Below are positions 8,922-17,378 of a DNA stretch of 64,000 nucleotides, one piece after another (position 1 is the first letter of the stretch; each line of letters starts with the position of its first letter). The stretch comes from JACPYM01 sp031423495 (lineage in GTDB: Bacteria > Acidobacteriota > Blastocatellia > RBC074). Location of the stretch: the NCBI GenBank assembly GCA_031423495.1, contig JANPFP010000188.1:1-64000 (forward strand), read 5' to 3'. The notes beneath the pieces were generated by a model that saw only the letters and a program-made list of their open reading frames with translations, did not search any database and had not been told where the DNA came from. The position numbers and the translations under genes were made by a program.

Positions 8922-9325
8922 TCCACTACCTCCTCGGTTGTCGGTTCAAAGATAAGCAATCTTACTTGTTGGTCAGCGATGAAGTCCTTCACGGCATCGC
9001 GCTGGAAGAAATCCTGATAGACCGCAAGCGGAATGGCAAGAAAGAGTTCGCGCTCAGGGGCAGTGCGTTTCAGTGAAGTGCGATAGATGCTGTATTGCCC
9101 TAACGACTTCTCCAATTCGGTGATGAAAGAGCCGCCGCCGAAAACTTTCACTTCGACTACGATTTGCCGGTCGCCTTTCTCAGCGGCCAACGCTTTTTCC
9201 GCTCCAAAGTCGGCAAACAAGCGCAACCCTTTGTACTCAATCACGAACGGGTCGTCCGTGATGGTCCACCCGTCGTTGATGAGTGCCTGTTTAACGTTGT
9301 CGTGAAAGCGATCTTTGGCGGGCAT
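8909..9325 (-). CDS. XisH family protein (copy 1), nuclease-like
   Basis: A 138-residue XisH family protein. It begins with the family hallmark MPAKD and an HDNVKQALINDGW helix, then shows a PD-(D/E)XK-like arrangement: a conserved Asp (LFADFGAEK), then VVEVK about 20 residues later, then an LGQYSIYR helix with a Gln. Placement of XisH in the PD-(D/E)XK nuclease-like group is from my knowledge of the family; activity is inference. It is the first gene of an xisH-xisI-nadB run. The paralogue at 33364-33780 shares the layout but is quite diverged, so the two pairs are not a recent duplication. Confidence 0.85.
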   Translation of the reverse strand: MPAKDRFHDNVKQALINDGWTITDDPFVIEYKGLRLFADFGAEKALAAEKGDRQIVVEVKVFGGGSFITELEKSLGQYSIYRTSLKRTAPERELFLAIPLAVYQDFFQRDAVKDFIADQQVRLLIFEPTTEEVVEWKS

Positions 9326-9465
9326 GGCTTTATCCTTTTGCTGGTTTTGGTGTTCTGTGTCAATTGGTTTGGTTCGGTTGATCGAATTTCACGCGGCGAT
9401 AAACCTGCGCCACCGTCAGCGTTAAACCGACCGATTGCAAGTGCAGCGCCTCATCCAATTCTGCG

Positions 9466-10515
9466 CTACGTTGCTTGTTGCCGCGCCGCCAGTTGTCCGC
9501 ACGCGGCTGAAATGTCTTGTCCGCGCGGACGGCGCAGATAAGCGTCTACGCCGTGGGCGTTGAGCGTTTGCTGAAAGTGCGCGATGCGTTCGGGTGACGA
9601 AGCCTGATAAGCAAGCTCGGGCGCGGGGTTGTGCGGAATCAAATTCACTTTGGCACGCAGGTGATTTTTGTGGATGAGTTTGGCTAAGCGGCGCGCGTCT
9701 TCGTCGGAATCATTCACGCCGTCGAGCATCACGTATTCAAACGTCAGCCGTTCGCGTTCGCGCAGCGGATAGGCGCGCAGCGTCGCCATCAATTCGTCAA
9801 GGCCATAGCGTTTGTTCAACGGAATCAAGCCGGTGCGCTGTTCGTCAGTCGTGCCCGAAAGCGAAATCGCCAGACGCGGCCTGATTTCTTCAGCGCCGAA
9901 CTGTTTGATTTTCGGAATCACGCCCGACGTAGAAACCGTGATGCGGCGTGGCGCGATGCCCAAACCCTTTTCGTCGCAGAGCAAGCGAATGGCTTTCATC
10001 ACTTCGTCGTAATTCAAAAAGCTCTCGCCCATTCCCATAAAAACCAGATTGGTGCCGTGCGCGGGCGATTGGCCTGCGCCATAAACTTCGTTCAACACGA
10101 GAATGACTTGGGCGACGATTTCACCGGCGGTCATATTGCGCTTGATGCCGAGTTGGGCGGTCATACAGAACGTGCAGCCGACGGCGCAGCCGACCTGGCA
10201 ACTGATGCAGATGGTGTCGCGGCGCTCTTCGGGCATAAAAACTGCTTCGACCTGCTGGCCGTCGCCGAGCGCGAGCAAATAACGGCGCGTGCCGTCGGTT
10301 GAAATAAACACATTGGTGATTTGCGTTTCAGTGATCGGCGCACTGGCGGCGAGCTTGTCGCGCAATGATTTTGACAGGTTGGTCATCTGCGCGAGTTCGA
10401 TGACGCGACGCTGATAGAGCGATTGATAAAGCTGTTTGCCGCGAAAGGCGGCTTCGCCGAGGGCTTGCACGTAAGCGCAAAGTTCTGTTTCTGTTTTGCC
10501 GAGCAGGGTTTCCAT
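9466..10515 (-). CDS. rlmN: Dual-specificity 23S rRNA A2503 / tRNA A37 C2-methyltransferase
   Basis: A 349-residue radical-SAM methyltransferase that methylates C2 of A2503 in 23S rRNA and A37 in certain tRNAs, tuning peptidyl-transferase accuracy. The CXXXCXXC cluster motif is at C110, C114 and C117, and the essential methylated cysteine near the C-terminus is C339 in the RRPRGQDISAACGQL context. Other blocks (VFMGMGESFLNYD, SLSGTTDEQR, YVMLDGVNDS) are typical. RlmN rather than Cfr by length and context. The gene is single, followed by the xisH/xisI/nadB run on the same strand after 140 bases. Confidence 0.96.
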   Translation of the reverse strand: METLLGKTETELCAYVQALGEAAFRGKQLYQSLYQRRVIELAQMTNLSKSLRDKLAASAPITETQITNVFISTDGTRRYLLALGDGQQVEAVFMPEERRDTICISCQVGCAVGCTFCMTAQLGIKRNMTAGEIVAQVILVLNEVYGAGQSPAHGTNLVFMGMGESFLNYDEVMKAIRLLCDEKGLGIAPRRITVSTSGVIPKIKQFGAEEIRPRLAISLSGTTDEQRTGLIPLNKRYGLDELMATLRAYPLRERERLTFEYVMLDGVNDSDEDARRLAKLIHKNHLRAKVNLIPHNPAPELAYQASSPERIAHFQQTLNAHGVDAYLRRPRGQDISAACGQLAARQQAT

Positions 10516-10928
10516 AGATGGACGAATACTAGCACAAATCTTACGTCAGACACGCTGCGCTATTGCCTATGGTGCGTGTTGGTGTTTATATGCGCGCCGA
10601 ACTATTTGCCCCATCAATTCACGTTTTACGTTCCCGTATTACCACGCAGTCCAAACAATCAAATTACCGCTTCTGGTGAGGCTGGCTCTGGCTGATTTGT
10701 TTCAGGTGGATTCGTCAATCGCATCGGAAGGTTTTGGCATGTAAAAAAGCCAGAACGCGACAGCCCTGCAAAAAGCGTAGCGTTCTGGCTCCTAGACAAT
10801 TTCGGCTCGGCGAATAACCGGTTGGTCGTTTCGTTTTGCCTTCGTCCACGTCTATTGACGCTGGCAGCACGCGATTGGTTTTAGAAAAATTTCGCCGAAG
10901 CTATTTTCCAAAAATCAGGAGCTTCCCC
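10516..10928. other. Intergenic region between rlmN and the glycosyltransferase gene
   Basis: About 400 bases between divergently oriented genes. It must contain the promoters of both, but I cannot identify convincing -35/-10 pairs. The only clear structure is the hairpin at 10748-10790. Confidence 0.4.
10743..10790 (-). terminator. Orphan intrinsic-terminator-like hairpin
   Basis: A perfect 11-base inverted repeat (10748-10758 and 10780-10790) has six A on its left, so read on the minus strand it is a stem followed by a U-tract, an intrinsic terminator shape. No gene ends here on the minus strand, so either it ends an unseen small transcript or it is just another palindromic repeat. Confidence 0.4.
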
Positions 10929-12446
10929 TTGCTGCGTACTTTTCCCCTAGCGAGTTTATTGCGCCTGCCTGCGTTCAGGTTTGGCTTGCTCTTTTTACTT
11001 TCAGCACTGCTGCTCTTTGCTAATTTGCATCGTGGCGATTTGGCCGGATACGACGACGCGGTTTATGCGCACGAAGGCAAACAGATGCTGTTGCGCGGCG
11101 ATTGGTGGAACGTCTGGCTGAACGGCAAGCTCGATTTCGACAAGCCGCCGCTGTTCATCTGGCTCGAAGCCGCTTCGTTTTGGCTGTTGGGTGTGAATGA
11201 TTTCGCGGCAAAATTCCCTGCCGCTTTGTTGGGGCTGGCGACGATTGTGTTGGTTCATCAACTGGCGCGACAACTGACCACGAATGAATGGCTGCCCGCA
11301 CTGGCGATGTTGGTGATGGCGACGACGCAGTATTTCGTCAAGTATGCGACGCACTCGATGACCGACGTGCCGTTCACGTTCTTTTTCACGCTGGCGCTCT
11401 GGGCTTATTGGCAAGGGTTGCACAAAGCCTATGGCTATTGGCTGTTGTGCGGACTCGCAATCGCGCTGGCGGCGCTGACTCGTTCGCATCTGGGGTGGCT
11501 GCCGTTATTGATTTGCGGCGCACATCTGATGTTGACCCAGCCGCGTACTGTTTGGCGTGCGCCTGCATTATGGCTTGGCTTGATCGTCGCGTTGGCGCTG
11601 CCGTTGGCTTGGTTCGGCGTCCAGTTTTATTGGCACGGCGAAGCCTTTGTCGCACATCACTTCGCTTATTCGCTCGAAAATGTAAGCGATGTCGAAGCTG
11701 GCCGCGTGGGACGCGTGATCACAGGCTTGGCACATTACCCGTTTTTGCTGGGCAAACTTTATTGGCCGTGGCTGCCGTGTTTGCTCGGCGGATTATGGCT
11801 GGCGGCAAAGCAATTGCGCTCAAACCGGTTCAGCGAAATCAATCGTGAAGCGTTGTGGTTGCTCGTGCTGTGGATAGCAATCGTCATCGCTCCCTTCAGC
11901 CTGATTCAACATAAAGTTTTGCGTTACATCTTACCGGCGTTTCCCGCGTTCGCGCTGTTCGCGGCGTTCGCGTTGCAACACTGGATTCCTGATCGGGTGA
12001 AGTTGCGCGCTTTCGGTACGGCTTGCGCCCTGTTGTTCGCGGGCATTCTGTTCATCACGTTCACCGCCAGCCATCGCCTGCGCGCCGTAGACATGCGGCA
12101 ACTCGCGGCGGTGCTGGAAGCCGAAACGGAATCCGATTATCCGGTGTTGCTATTCGATGGCGGCGAGGCGCGTTGGGATTATCTGCATCAATTCATCTGG
12201 TATTCAGACCGCACTTGCCGTTTGCAAACGCGACTAGAAATCGTGCTGTGCCATTTAGAAACTTGTCCGAGCAAAACTGCCTTGATTGATCGCAAGACGT
12301 TTGAGCAACTGTCAGATGTTTCATTATCCGTATGCGGCGAATCGGCTAACTTTGTTTGCGTGCGCCGCGCAAGTTTATCGGAAGCCACATCAGTAAACCG
12401 CGTCGCTGCAACCGACGCGCAACCTATAACCGACGCACTGAACTAA
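10929..12446 (+). CDS. Glycosyltransferase family 39 (ArnT/PMT-like) membrane protein
   Basis: A 505-residue integral membrane glycosyltransferase of the GT-C fold, using a polyprenyl-phosphate sugar donor. The first extracytoplasmic loop has the family signature HRGDLAGYDDAVYAHEG with the catalytic-type acidic residue, followed by KLDFDKPPLFIWLEA, typical of ArnT/PMT relatives. About ten to eleven hydrophobic helices follow. I prefer TTG 10929, which has AGGAG at 10917-10921; a more upstream TTG at 10836 would add 31 residues without an evident ribosome site. It ends 13 bases before a DPM1-like GT2 gene, a common pairing in which the GT2 enzyme makes the lipid-linked donor. Confidence 0.85.
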   Translation: MLRTFPLASLLRLPAFRFGLLFLLSALLLFANLHRGDLAGYDDAVYAHEGKQMLLRGDWWNVWLNGKLDFDKPPLFIWLEAASFWLLGVNDFAAKFPAALLGLATIVLVHQLARQLTTNEWLPALAMLVMATTQYFVKYATHSMTDVPFTFFFTLALWAYWQGLHKAYGYWLLCGLAIALAALTRSHLGWLPLLICGAHLMLTQPRTVWRAPALWLGLIVALALPLAWFGVQFYWHGEAFVAHHFAYSLENVSDVEAGRVGRVITGLAHYPFLLGKLYWPWLPCLLGGLWLAAKQLRSNRFSEINREALWLLVLWIAIVIAPFSLIQHKVLRYILPAFPAFALFAAFALQHWIPDRVKLRAFGTACALLFAGILFITFTASHRLRAVDMRQLAAVLEAETESDYPVLLFDGGEARWDYLHQFIWYSDRTCRLQTRLEIVLCHLETCPSKTALIDRKTFEQLSDVSLSVCGESANFVCVRRASLSEATSVNRVAATDAQPITDALN

Positions 12447-12459
12447 ACGAACCACCATC

Positions 12460-13236
12460 ATGACCACCATTAACTCTCCCAAACCTTTGAGTAGTCTTTC
12501 TGTCTTCTTTCCGGCATACAACGACGAAGGCTCGATTCGTTCGCTGGTAGAAAAAACGCTGCAACTATTGCCTTCCATCACCGACGACTTTGAAATCATC
12601 GTGGTCAACGACGGCAGCCGCGATAACACGCCCGCCATTCTGGATGAAATGGCGCGCAGCTTGCCGCACGTGCGCATTGTTCATCACCCGCAAAATCGTG
12701 GTTACGGTGGCGCGTTGCGCACCGGCTTGCTGACGGCGACTAAAGACTGGGTTTTTTATACGGATGGCGATGCGCAATACGATGTGAACGAGTTGCGCGA
12801 TTTGGTGGCGTTGGTGCGCGATGACCTGGATGTCGTGAATGGTTACAAGTTGAAACGCGCTGACAATCGGCGACGCATCGTGTTGGGCGGCATTTATAAA
12901 CGGCTGTCGTGCGCCTTGTTCAGCCTGCCGATTCGTGACGTAGATTGCGACTTCCGCTTGATGCGGCGTGTCGTGATTCAAAGCATTGATTTGCGTTCGA
13001 CGAGCGGCGTGGTTTGTACGGAAATGATTTATCGGCTGCATCAAGTCGGTGCGCGCTTTGTCGAAACGCCCGTGCATCATTACCCGCGCATGCACGGCCA
13101 ATCGCAATTTTTTAACTGGCGCAGCGTCGCCAAAACAGCGACGGACTTTTTCGCGCTATGGTTGCAATTGGTCGTTTTGCCGCGCATGAGTTTCGGCTGG
13201 CGGGGACAACGCAAGGCTGAGGTGCGAACGCCATAG
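12460..13236 (+). CDS. Glycosyltransferase family 2 (polyprenyl-phosphate sugar synthase, DPM1-like)
   Basis: A 258-residue GT-A fold enzyme that likely transfers a sugar from a nucleotide donor to polyprenyl phosphate. Visible motifs are SVFFPAYNDEG at the N-terminus, IIVVNDGSRDNT, NRGYGGALRTGL and the metal-binding TDGDAQYD. No C-terminal transmembrane pair is present, so it is the short, membrane-associated DPM1-like form. It directly follows a GT39-type gene and probably supplies its lipid-linked substrate. A strong inverted repeat follows the stop. Confidence 0.9.
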   Translation: MTTINSPKPLSSLSVFFPAYNDEGSIRSLVEKTLQLLPSITDDFEIIVVNDGSRDNTPAILDEMARSLPHVRIVHHPQNRGYGGALRTGLLTATKDWVFYTDGDAQYDVNELRDLVALVRDDLDVVNGYKLKRADNRRRIVLGGIYKRLSCALFSLPIRDVDCDFRLMRRVVIQSIDLRSTSGVVCTEMIYRLHQVGARFVETPVHHYPRMHGQSQFFNWRSVAKTATDFFALWLQLVVLPRMSFGWRGQRKAEVRTP

Positions 13237-13240
13237 CAAG

Positions 13241-13301
13241 GTAGTGACGACTTCAGTTGTTGCGAGAGGCGGAAGCGCGGAACGACTGAAGTCGTCACTA
13301 C
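13241..13301. repeat. Inverted repeat between convergent genes, terminator-like
   Basis: Arms 13241-13261 and 13281-13301 match at 20 of 21 positions, with a 19-base spacer. It lies between the convergent GT2 and methyltransferase genes, where a bidirectional terminator would be expected. No clear U-tract is present on either side. Confidence 0.75.
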
Positions 13302-13310
13302 GATCAACGC

Positions 13311-14069
13311 TTACGGCTTCTTCACGATGCAAATTGCCGACAATCCGAACGGCAGATTCACGAATTGCAACAAGTCAGCTTCGAGTTCCAGCAAGCGTTG
13401 CAAGGTGCGATTGAGCCACGCCAGTGATGGCGGCAAGGGCTTCACATCCGAACCGCTGTCAGCCAGTCCCAATTTTTTCATAAGCAAGCGCCGGACGGCT
13501 GCGACCGGAAACAATAACGTCATCGCATAAGTCGCGCGGAGCGTGACAAAGCCCGCAGCTTCGAGCTTGCGGCGCAGTTCAGGCAGTGTGTAACGGCGCT
13601 GCGTATCAAGCGCCGCGTCGTGACCGCTCTTCAGCCATTCATAAGCCGCGCCCCGCACAAAGGCGAGGCCGCCCGGTTTGAGTACGCGAAACATTTCGCG
13701 CATGGCTTGTTCGTCCGCGCCGTCGCCGGGGATTTGCACGAGTACGTCAAAGCTGGTCACGACATCGAGGCTCTCGTCGGCCAGCGGCAAATCGGTGGCA
13801 GAGGCTTGCACCAAGGTGCGGTGTCCGTTTTGTTGGCAAAAGCGCAGCGCCGTCTCGACGTAATCCAACCCGATTACCTGACCGCCGGTGGCAAAAGGCC
13901 GCAGCCATTCGAGGTTGCCGCCCGTGCCACAACCGTCATCGAGTATGCGACGGCGTTGGCGTTCGGCTAGCAAGGGAGCAAGCAACGCGCCGGTGATTTG
14001 GCGCATACCGGCGAACCACCAGAGATTCGCTTCGAGGTCATACATGTCTTGATAATCTTGAGTTTGCAT
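13311..14069 (-). CDS. Class I SAM-dependent methyltransferase
   Basis: A 252-residue methyltransferase. The SAM-binding motif I is ILDDGCGTGGNLEWL, followed by GLDYVETAL (motif II acidic residue), QASATDLPLADESLD (motif III) and VTSFDVLVQI, then a FRVLKPGGLAFVRG block, all typical of the Methyltransf_11 type. The start at 14069 (MQTQDYQDMYDLEANLWWFAG) is preferred because this WWF-containing N-terminus is common in the subgroup; an upstream ATG would add 23 residues. Substrate unknown. Its position inside a glycosyltransferase cluster suggests modification of a lipid-linked sugar or polyprenol metabolite (inference). Confidence 0.85.
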   Translation of the reverse strand: MQTQDYQDMYDLEANLWWFAGMRQITGALLAPLLAERQRRRILDDGCGTGGNLEWLRPFATGGQVIGLDYVETALRFCQQNGHRTLVQASATDLPLADESLDVVTSFDVLVQIPGDGADEQAMREMFRVLKPGGLAFVRGAAYEWLKSGHDAALDTQRRYTLPELRRKLEAAGFVTLRATYAMTLLFPVAAVRRLLMKKLGLADSGSDVKPLPPSLAWLNRTLQRLLELEADLLQFVNLPFGLSAICIVKKP

Positions 14070-14208
14070 ATAAAGGTTTTCCTTACTTAATGGCGCGCAC
14101 TTTAACGTTATTGCGGCGTGGGCGGAAAGGGTTGGCAAGCGCGCAGGTCGTACGTAAACTGCCCGTGCTTTATCCTACACTTCATTCGCACCAAGGAATT
14201 TATCACTC

Positions 14209-16512
14209 GTGAACACAGAGCATGCCCCTGTCGGCGATACGGTCAATGATACGGTCAATGATACGTTAGGGCGCTGGTGGCAAGCACCGCGCGCGCAAGC
14301 CGCCGTGGGTTACGGCGCAGCCTTGTTGCTGTGCCTGTTGGTGTTGGGTTGGACGTATGACCTGCGCCGCGATACGCGCAATTTGCCTTATTACTATCAG
14401 GGCGACGCGATGTATTACCACATCACGACGAAAGCCCTGGTCGAGAACGGTTGGTATCAAGACATTCCGCAACTTGGTGCGCCCGGCCAATTGAATCTGC
14501 GCGATGTGCCGACCTCTGACAACAACCTGCACTTCGTTTTGCAAAAAGTGTTCGCGTTAAAGACCAGCCATTACCTTTCCGTACTCAATAACTTTTTTTT
14601 GCTGACCTTTCCGCTGGCGATGCTGTGCGCGTTGTTTGCGCTGCGGCAACTGGGTTTGTCGTGGCCGGTCGGCACGGCGATGAGTTTGCTCTATACGTTT
14701 TTGCCTTATCACATCATCCGCAACGAAAATCACCTGTTTCTATCAGCCTATTGGCAAGTGCCGTTGTTCTTGCTGGTGTTGTTCTGGCTGTTGCGCGGCG
14801 AACTCTCACTCGACAACTGGCGCACGTGGCGCGGCGCGTTCGCGCTGATCGTAGCCGTACTGTTGGGTTCGTCGGGGTATTATTACGCGTTCTTCGCGTG
14901 TTTCTTTTTGGTGGTAGCGGCGGGCTTGCGGTGGCTGCAACAGCGAGAGTGGCGCTGCGTGGCGTTACCGTTCGGATTGATCGCGCTCATCACCGTGTTG
15001 GTCGTAGCGAACTTGTATCCGAGCATTCGTTACGTCAATCAGAACGGCCCCACGGCGGTCGTCAATCGCGTAGCCGGTGACGCCGACACTTACGGCTTGC
15101 GGCTGGCGCAAATTCTGATGCCGGTGCGCTTTCATCGCTGGAAGCCGCTGGCTGATTTCAAAACTGAATACAATTTGCGCGCGCTGATAAACGAAAACGA
15201 CGACGCCTCGCTGGGCTTGGTCGGCGCGTTGGGCTTTTTGGGTTTGCTGTGGTGGTTTTTGTTTCGGCGTCCACCACTTGCGCAACTTGATGAAGCAGGG
15301 CGACGCGGCTGGTTTCATCAGCTAAGTACACTGACGATGTTCGGTTTTCTGCTGGCAACGATTGGCGGCGTTGGTTCGCTGGTCGCGCTGCTCGGCGTGA
15401 CGCAACTGCGCGCTTATAACCGCATCAGCATTTTTCTCGGCTTCCTTTGTTTGCTGGCGGTCGGCTTATGGCTCGAACAGTTTTATGGATGGCTGCAACG
15501 CAAATTCGCACACGCCGCGTGGCTCAAGTGGGCGGCGAGCGCAGCGTTGGCGCTCATCGTATGGCTCGCGTTGCTCGATCAAATCAGCCCTTACTTCCTG
15601 CCGAATTACGAAGCCGCACGCAAAGAGTATGAAAGCGATTTCAATCTGGTGAAACAGATTCACGCCAAAGTGCCGCGCGCCGCGATGATCTTTCAATTGC
15701 CAGTGATGTCGTTTCCCGAAAACCCGAAAGTCGTGCGGATGTTCGATTACGATTTGGCGCGGCCTTATTTGCACAGCGATCATTTGCGCTGGGGTTACGG
15801 CACGATCAAAGGCCGCGAAGACGATTTTTGGGTAAGGCGACTGGCTTCGATGCCCGCGCCAGAAATGGCGGCGAATCTGGTGTGGGCGGGTTTCAGCGGC
15901 GTTCTGATTGACCGCTTCGGTTATTTAGACAACGCGGCGAAATACGAAAGCGAATTCAAAGCCTTGTTAGGTACGCAACCTGTCAACGCGCCGAATGGTC
16001 GTCAAGTATTTTTTGATATGATGGGGTATGCCAAAACCTTGCGCGAACAAACCCCGCAAAGCGAATGGGCCGCGAAAGAAGACGCCGCGCTCCACCCGGT
16101 GATGCCGCTTTGGCAACAGGGCTTTCACGATCAAGAAGGTACGCCCGATGATTTCTGGCGCTGGTGCGCCGCGCGCGGCAGGCTGCAACTTGTCAATCGT
16201 TCGAACCGTCCGCAAACCTTCGAACTCGAAGCGAGTTTCTTTGCCGACAACGACGGCACGTTGCAACTGTGGGGCTTCTTGAACGAAGAACTGCCGATCA
16301 ATCGCAAAGGCACGAACTTCAAAAAACAGATCACGATTCCGCCGGGTTTGCATACGGTGCGTTTTGCCGCTGACTCGCGCCGCATCCTCACCGCCAATGA
16401 CTTCCGCGAAATCGTTTTTCGCGTACGCAATTTCAAACTCAAACCGCTCGAAGCTCAACTGCTGGCTCCCGCGGCTTTGCCTGCTCCGACTGCTACGCCT
16501 GGCGCTCAGTAA
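14209..16512 (+). CDS. Large polytopic membrane protein, GT-C glycosyltransferase-like
   Basis: A 767-residue protein with about twelve transmembrane helices in residues 35-470 and a soluble C-terminal part. The first long loop (YYYQGDAMYYHITTKALVENG) carries an acidic residue in the place used by GT-C enzymes, and the overall plan resembles YfhO or ArnT-like proteins, but I cannot assign a family. The C-terminal ~200 residues look like a beta-rich extracytoplasmic domain. The start is a GTG at 14209 with AAGGA upstream. A short in-frame tandem repeat (GTCAATGATACG twice) gives the N-terminal NDTVNDT sequence. It closes the glycan-related cluster. Confidence 0.65.
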   Translation: MNTEHAPVGDTVNDTVNDTLGRWWQAPRAQAAVGYGAALLLCLLVLGWTYDLRRDTRNLPYYYQGDAMYYHITTKALVENGWYQDIPQLGAPGQLNLRDVPTSDNNLHFVLQKVFALKTSHYLSVLNNFFLLTFPLAMLCALFALRQLGLSWPVGTAMSLLYTFLPYHIIRNENHLFLSAYWQVPLFLLVLFWLLRGELSLDNWRTWRGAFALIVAVLLGSSGYYYAFFACFFLVVAAGLRWLQQREWRCVALPFGLIALITVLVVANLYPSIRYVNQNGPTAVVNRVAGDADTYGLRLAQILMPVRFHRWKPLADFKTEYNLRALINENDDASLGLVGALGFLGLLWWFLFRRPPLAQLDEAGRRGWFHQLSTLTMFGFLLATIGGVGSLVALLGVTQLRAYNRISIFLGFLCLLAVGLWLEQFYGWLQRKFAHAAWLKWAASAALALIVWLALLDQISPYFLPNYEAARKEYESDFNLVKQIHAKVPRAAMIFQLPVMSFPENPKVVRMFDYDLARPYLHSDHLRWGYGTIKGREDDFWVRRLASMPAPEMAANLVWAGFSGVLIDRFGYLDNAAKYESEFKALLGTQPVNAPNGRQVFFDMMGYAKTLREQTPQSEWAAKEDAALHPVMPLWQQGFHDQEGTPDDFWRWCAARGRLQLVNRSNRPQTFELEASFFADNDGTLQLWGFLNEELPINRKGTNFKKQITIPPGLHTVRFAADSRRILTANDFREIVFRVRNFKLKPLEAQLLAPAALPAPTATPGAQ

Positions 16513-16631
16513 ATAGAAGTGAAGATTGAGCGCGTTGCGTCGCGCTATGGCTTGAGTTCTAATGCCGCGCATCAAGCCGCAATCACGCGGCCTATTCGCA
16601 ACAATCCAATTTCAAAGAGGAGGCTTCGCAC

Positions 16632-17228
16632 ATGTTCAAGCAAGCAATGCTGGCAGCGACCCTGTGTTTAACGAGCGCGGTGACGTTCGCACAGAGCGCG
16701 CCTGCACCGGCAGCTCAAGCGCCGCGTCCGCCCGCCGTCAAGACGCATCTGAAAGTCGGCGATGTCGCGCCCGATTTTGAGTTGCCGGGTACGGATGGCA
16801 AGACGCACAAGTTAAGCAGTTTTCGCGGGCAGAAAAACGTAGTGTTGGCGGTTTATTTCTTCGCCTTCACCGGTGGCTGAACGAAGGAAATGAAGGCGTA
16901 TCAGGCTGATATTGCCAAATTCACCGAATCAGACACGCAGGTTTTCGGCCTTAGCGTAGACAGCATTCACACGCTCAAGCATTGGTCAGAGGAACTCGCA
17001 CCTCAAACCAAAGGCTTGAGTTTTCCGTTACTCAGCGATTTCAAATCACGACAAATGGTGAAAGATTACGGCATCTATAACGAAGCCTCTGGCACCGGTA
17101 CGCGCGCCACCTTTGTGATAGACAAAGCGGGCAAGATCGCTTCTATCGAAGAAGGCAACACGGCGGTTAATACGGCAGGCGCGGTTGAGGCTTGCTCGTT
17201 GTTGAAGAAGAAAACGGCAGCGCAATAA
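16632..17228 (+). CDS. Periplasmic peroxiredoxin, probable selenoprotein (Sec at residue 83)
   Basis: A redoxin/AhpC-TSA family peroxiredoxin of 198 residues if the TGA at 16878-16880 is read as selenocysteine. Residues 1-21 form a signal peptide; GDVAPDFELPGTDGKTHKLS is the standard N-terminal block; FAFTGG-TGA-TKEMKAYQ places the TGA exactly at the peroxidatic cysteine of the TxxC motif; the rest (FGLSVDSIHTLKHWSEE, GTRATFVIDKAGKI) is a normal Prx C-terminal half in the same frame with no other stop. A strong AGAGGAGG precedes the ATG. A hairpin at 16895-16916 fits the bacterial SECIS rule. The Pro usually found seven residues before the catalytic residue is Phe. The alternative, a nonsense mutation or sequencing error, is less likely because it would have had to hit the catalytic codon. 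Confidence 0.82.
16895..16916 (+). promoter_or_regulatory. Candidate bacterial SECIS element
   Basis: A 22-base hairpin begins 14 bases after the in-frame TGA of the peroxiredoxin. The lower stem pairs GGCG with TGCC (one G-U), one U is bulged on the 3' side, the upper stem is TATCA with TGATA, and the apical loop is GGC. The published bacterial SECIS rule asks for an upper stem of at least four pairs, a 3-14 base loop with G in the first two positions, and a loop 16-37 bases from the UGA; here the loop starts 24 bases after it. All conditions are met. Confidence 0.7.
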
Positions 17229-17241
17229 GCTCGTGCGAAGC

Positions 17242-17279
17242 GTGTCAGTAGCCCTCGCTTACGGTCGGGCTGCGGACAC
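17242..17279. repeat. Short imperfect inverted repeat
   Basis: GTGTC pairs with GACAC and AGCCC with GGGCT around a 12-base spacer. It follows the peroxiredoxin gene and could contribute to termination, but there is no U-tract. Confidence 0.5.
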
Positions 17280-17290
17280 TTGGTTGGAAT

Positions 17291-17332
17291 AAAAGGGTCG
17301 TGTTGGGTGATTAAATCCATCTCGACCCTTTT
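17291..17332 (+). terminator. Terminator-like hairpin after the peroxiredoxin gene
   Basis: Perfect 10-base arms (17291-17300, 17323-17332) start with AAAA and end with TTTT, with a 22-base loop, so the stem has built-in A/T tracts on both sides. It lies between the peroxiredoxin stop and the kinase start, where a terminator is expected. Confidence 0.55.
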
Positions 17333-17378
17333 GTCGTATATAAGGTCGCCAAGCAAGCCTGAGACAAGGACGATCAAT

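Noticed and set aside
8586..9325. Remnant of an fdxN-like excisable element
   Set aside because: There is no XisF-type recombinase, no direct repeat that could serve as attachment sites and no interrupted gene.
16632..17228. Two separate genes or a pseudogene split by a stop
   Set aside because: The two parts are in the same frame, the only interruption is TGA at the catalytic codon, the second part lacks its own ribosome site and N-terminal Prx block, and a SECIS-like hairpin follows.
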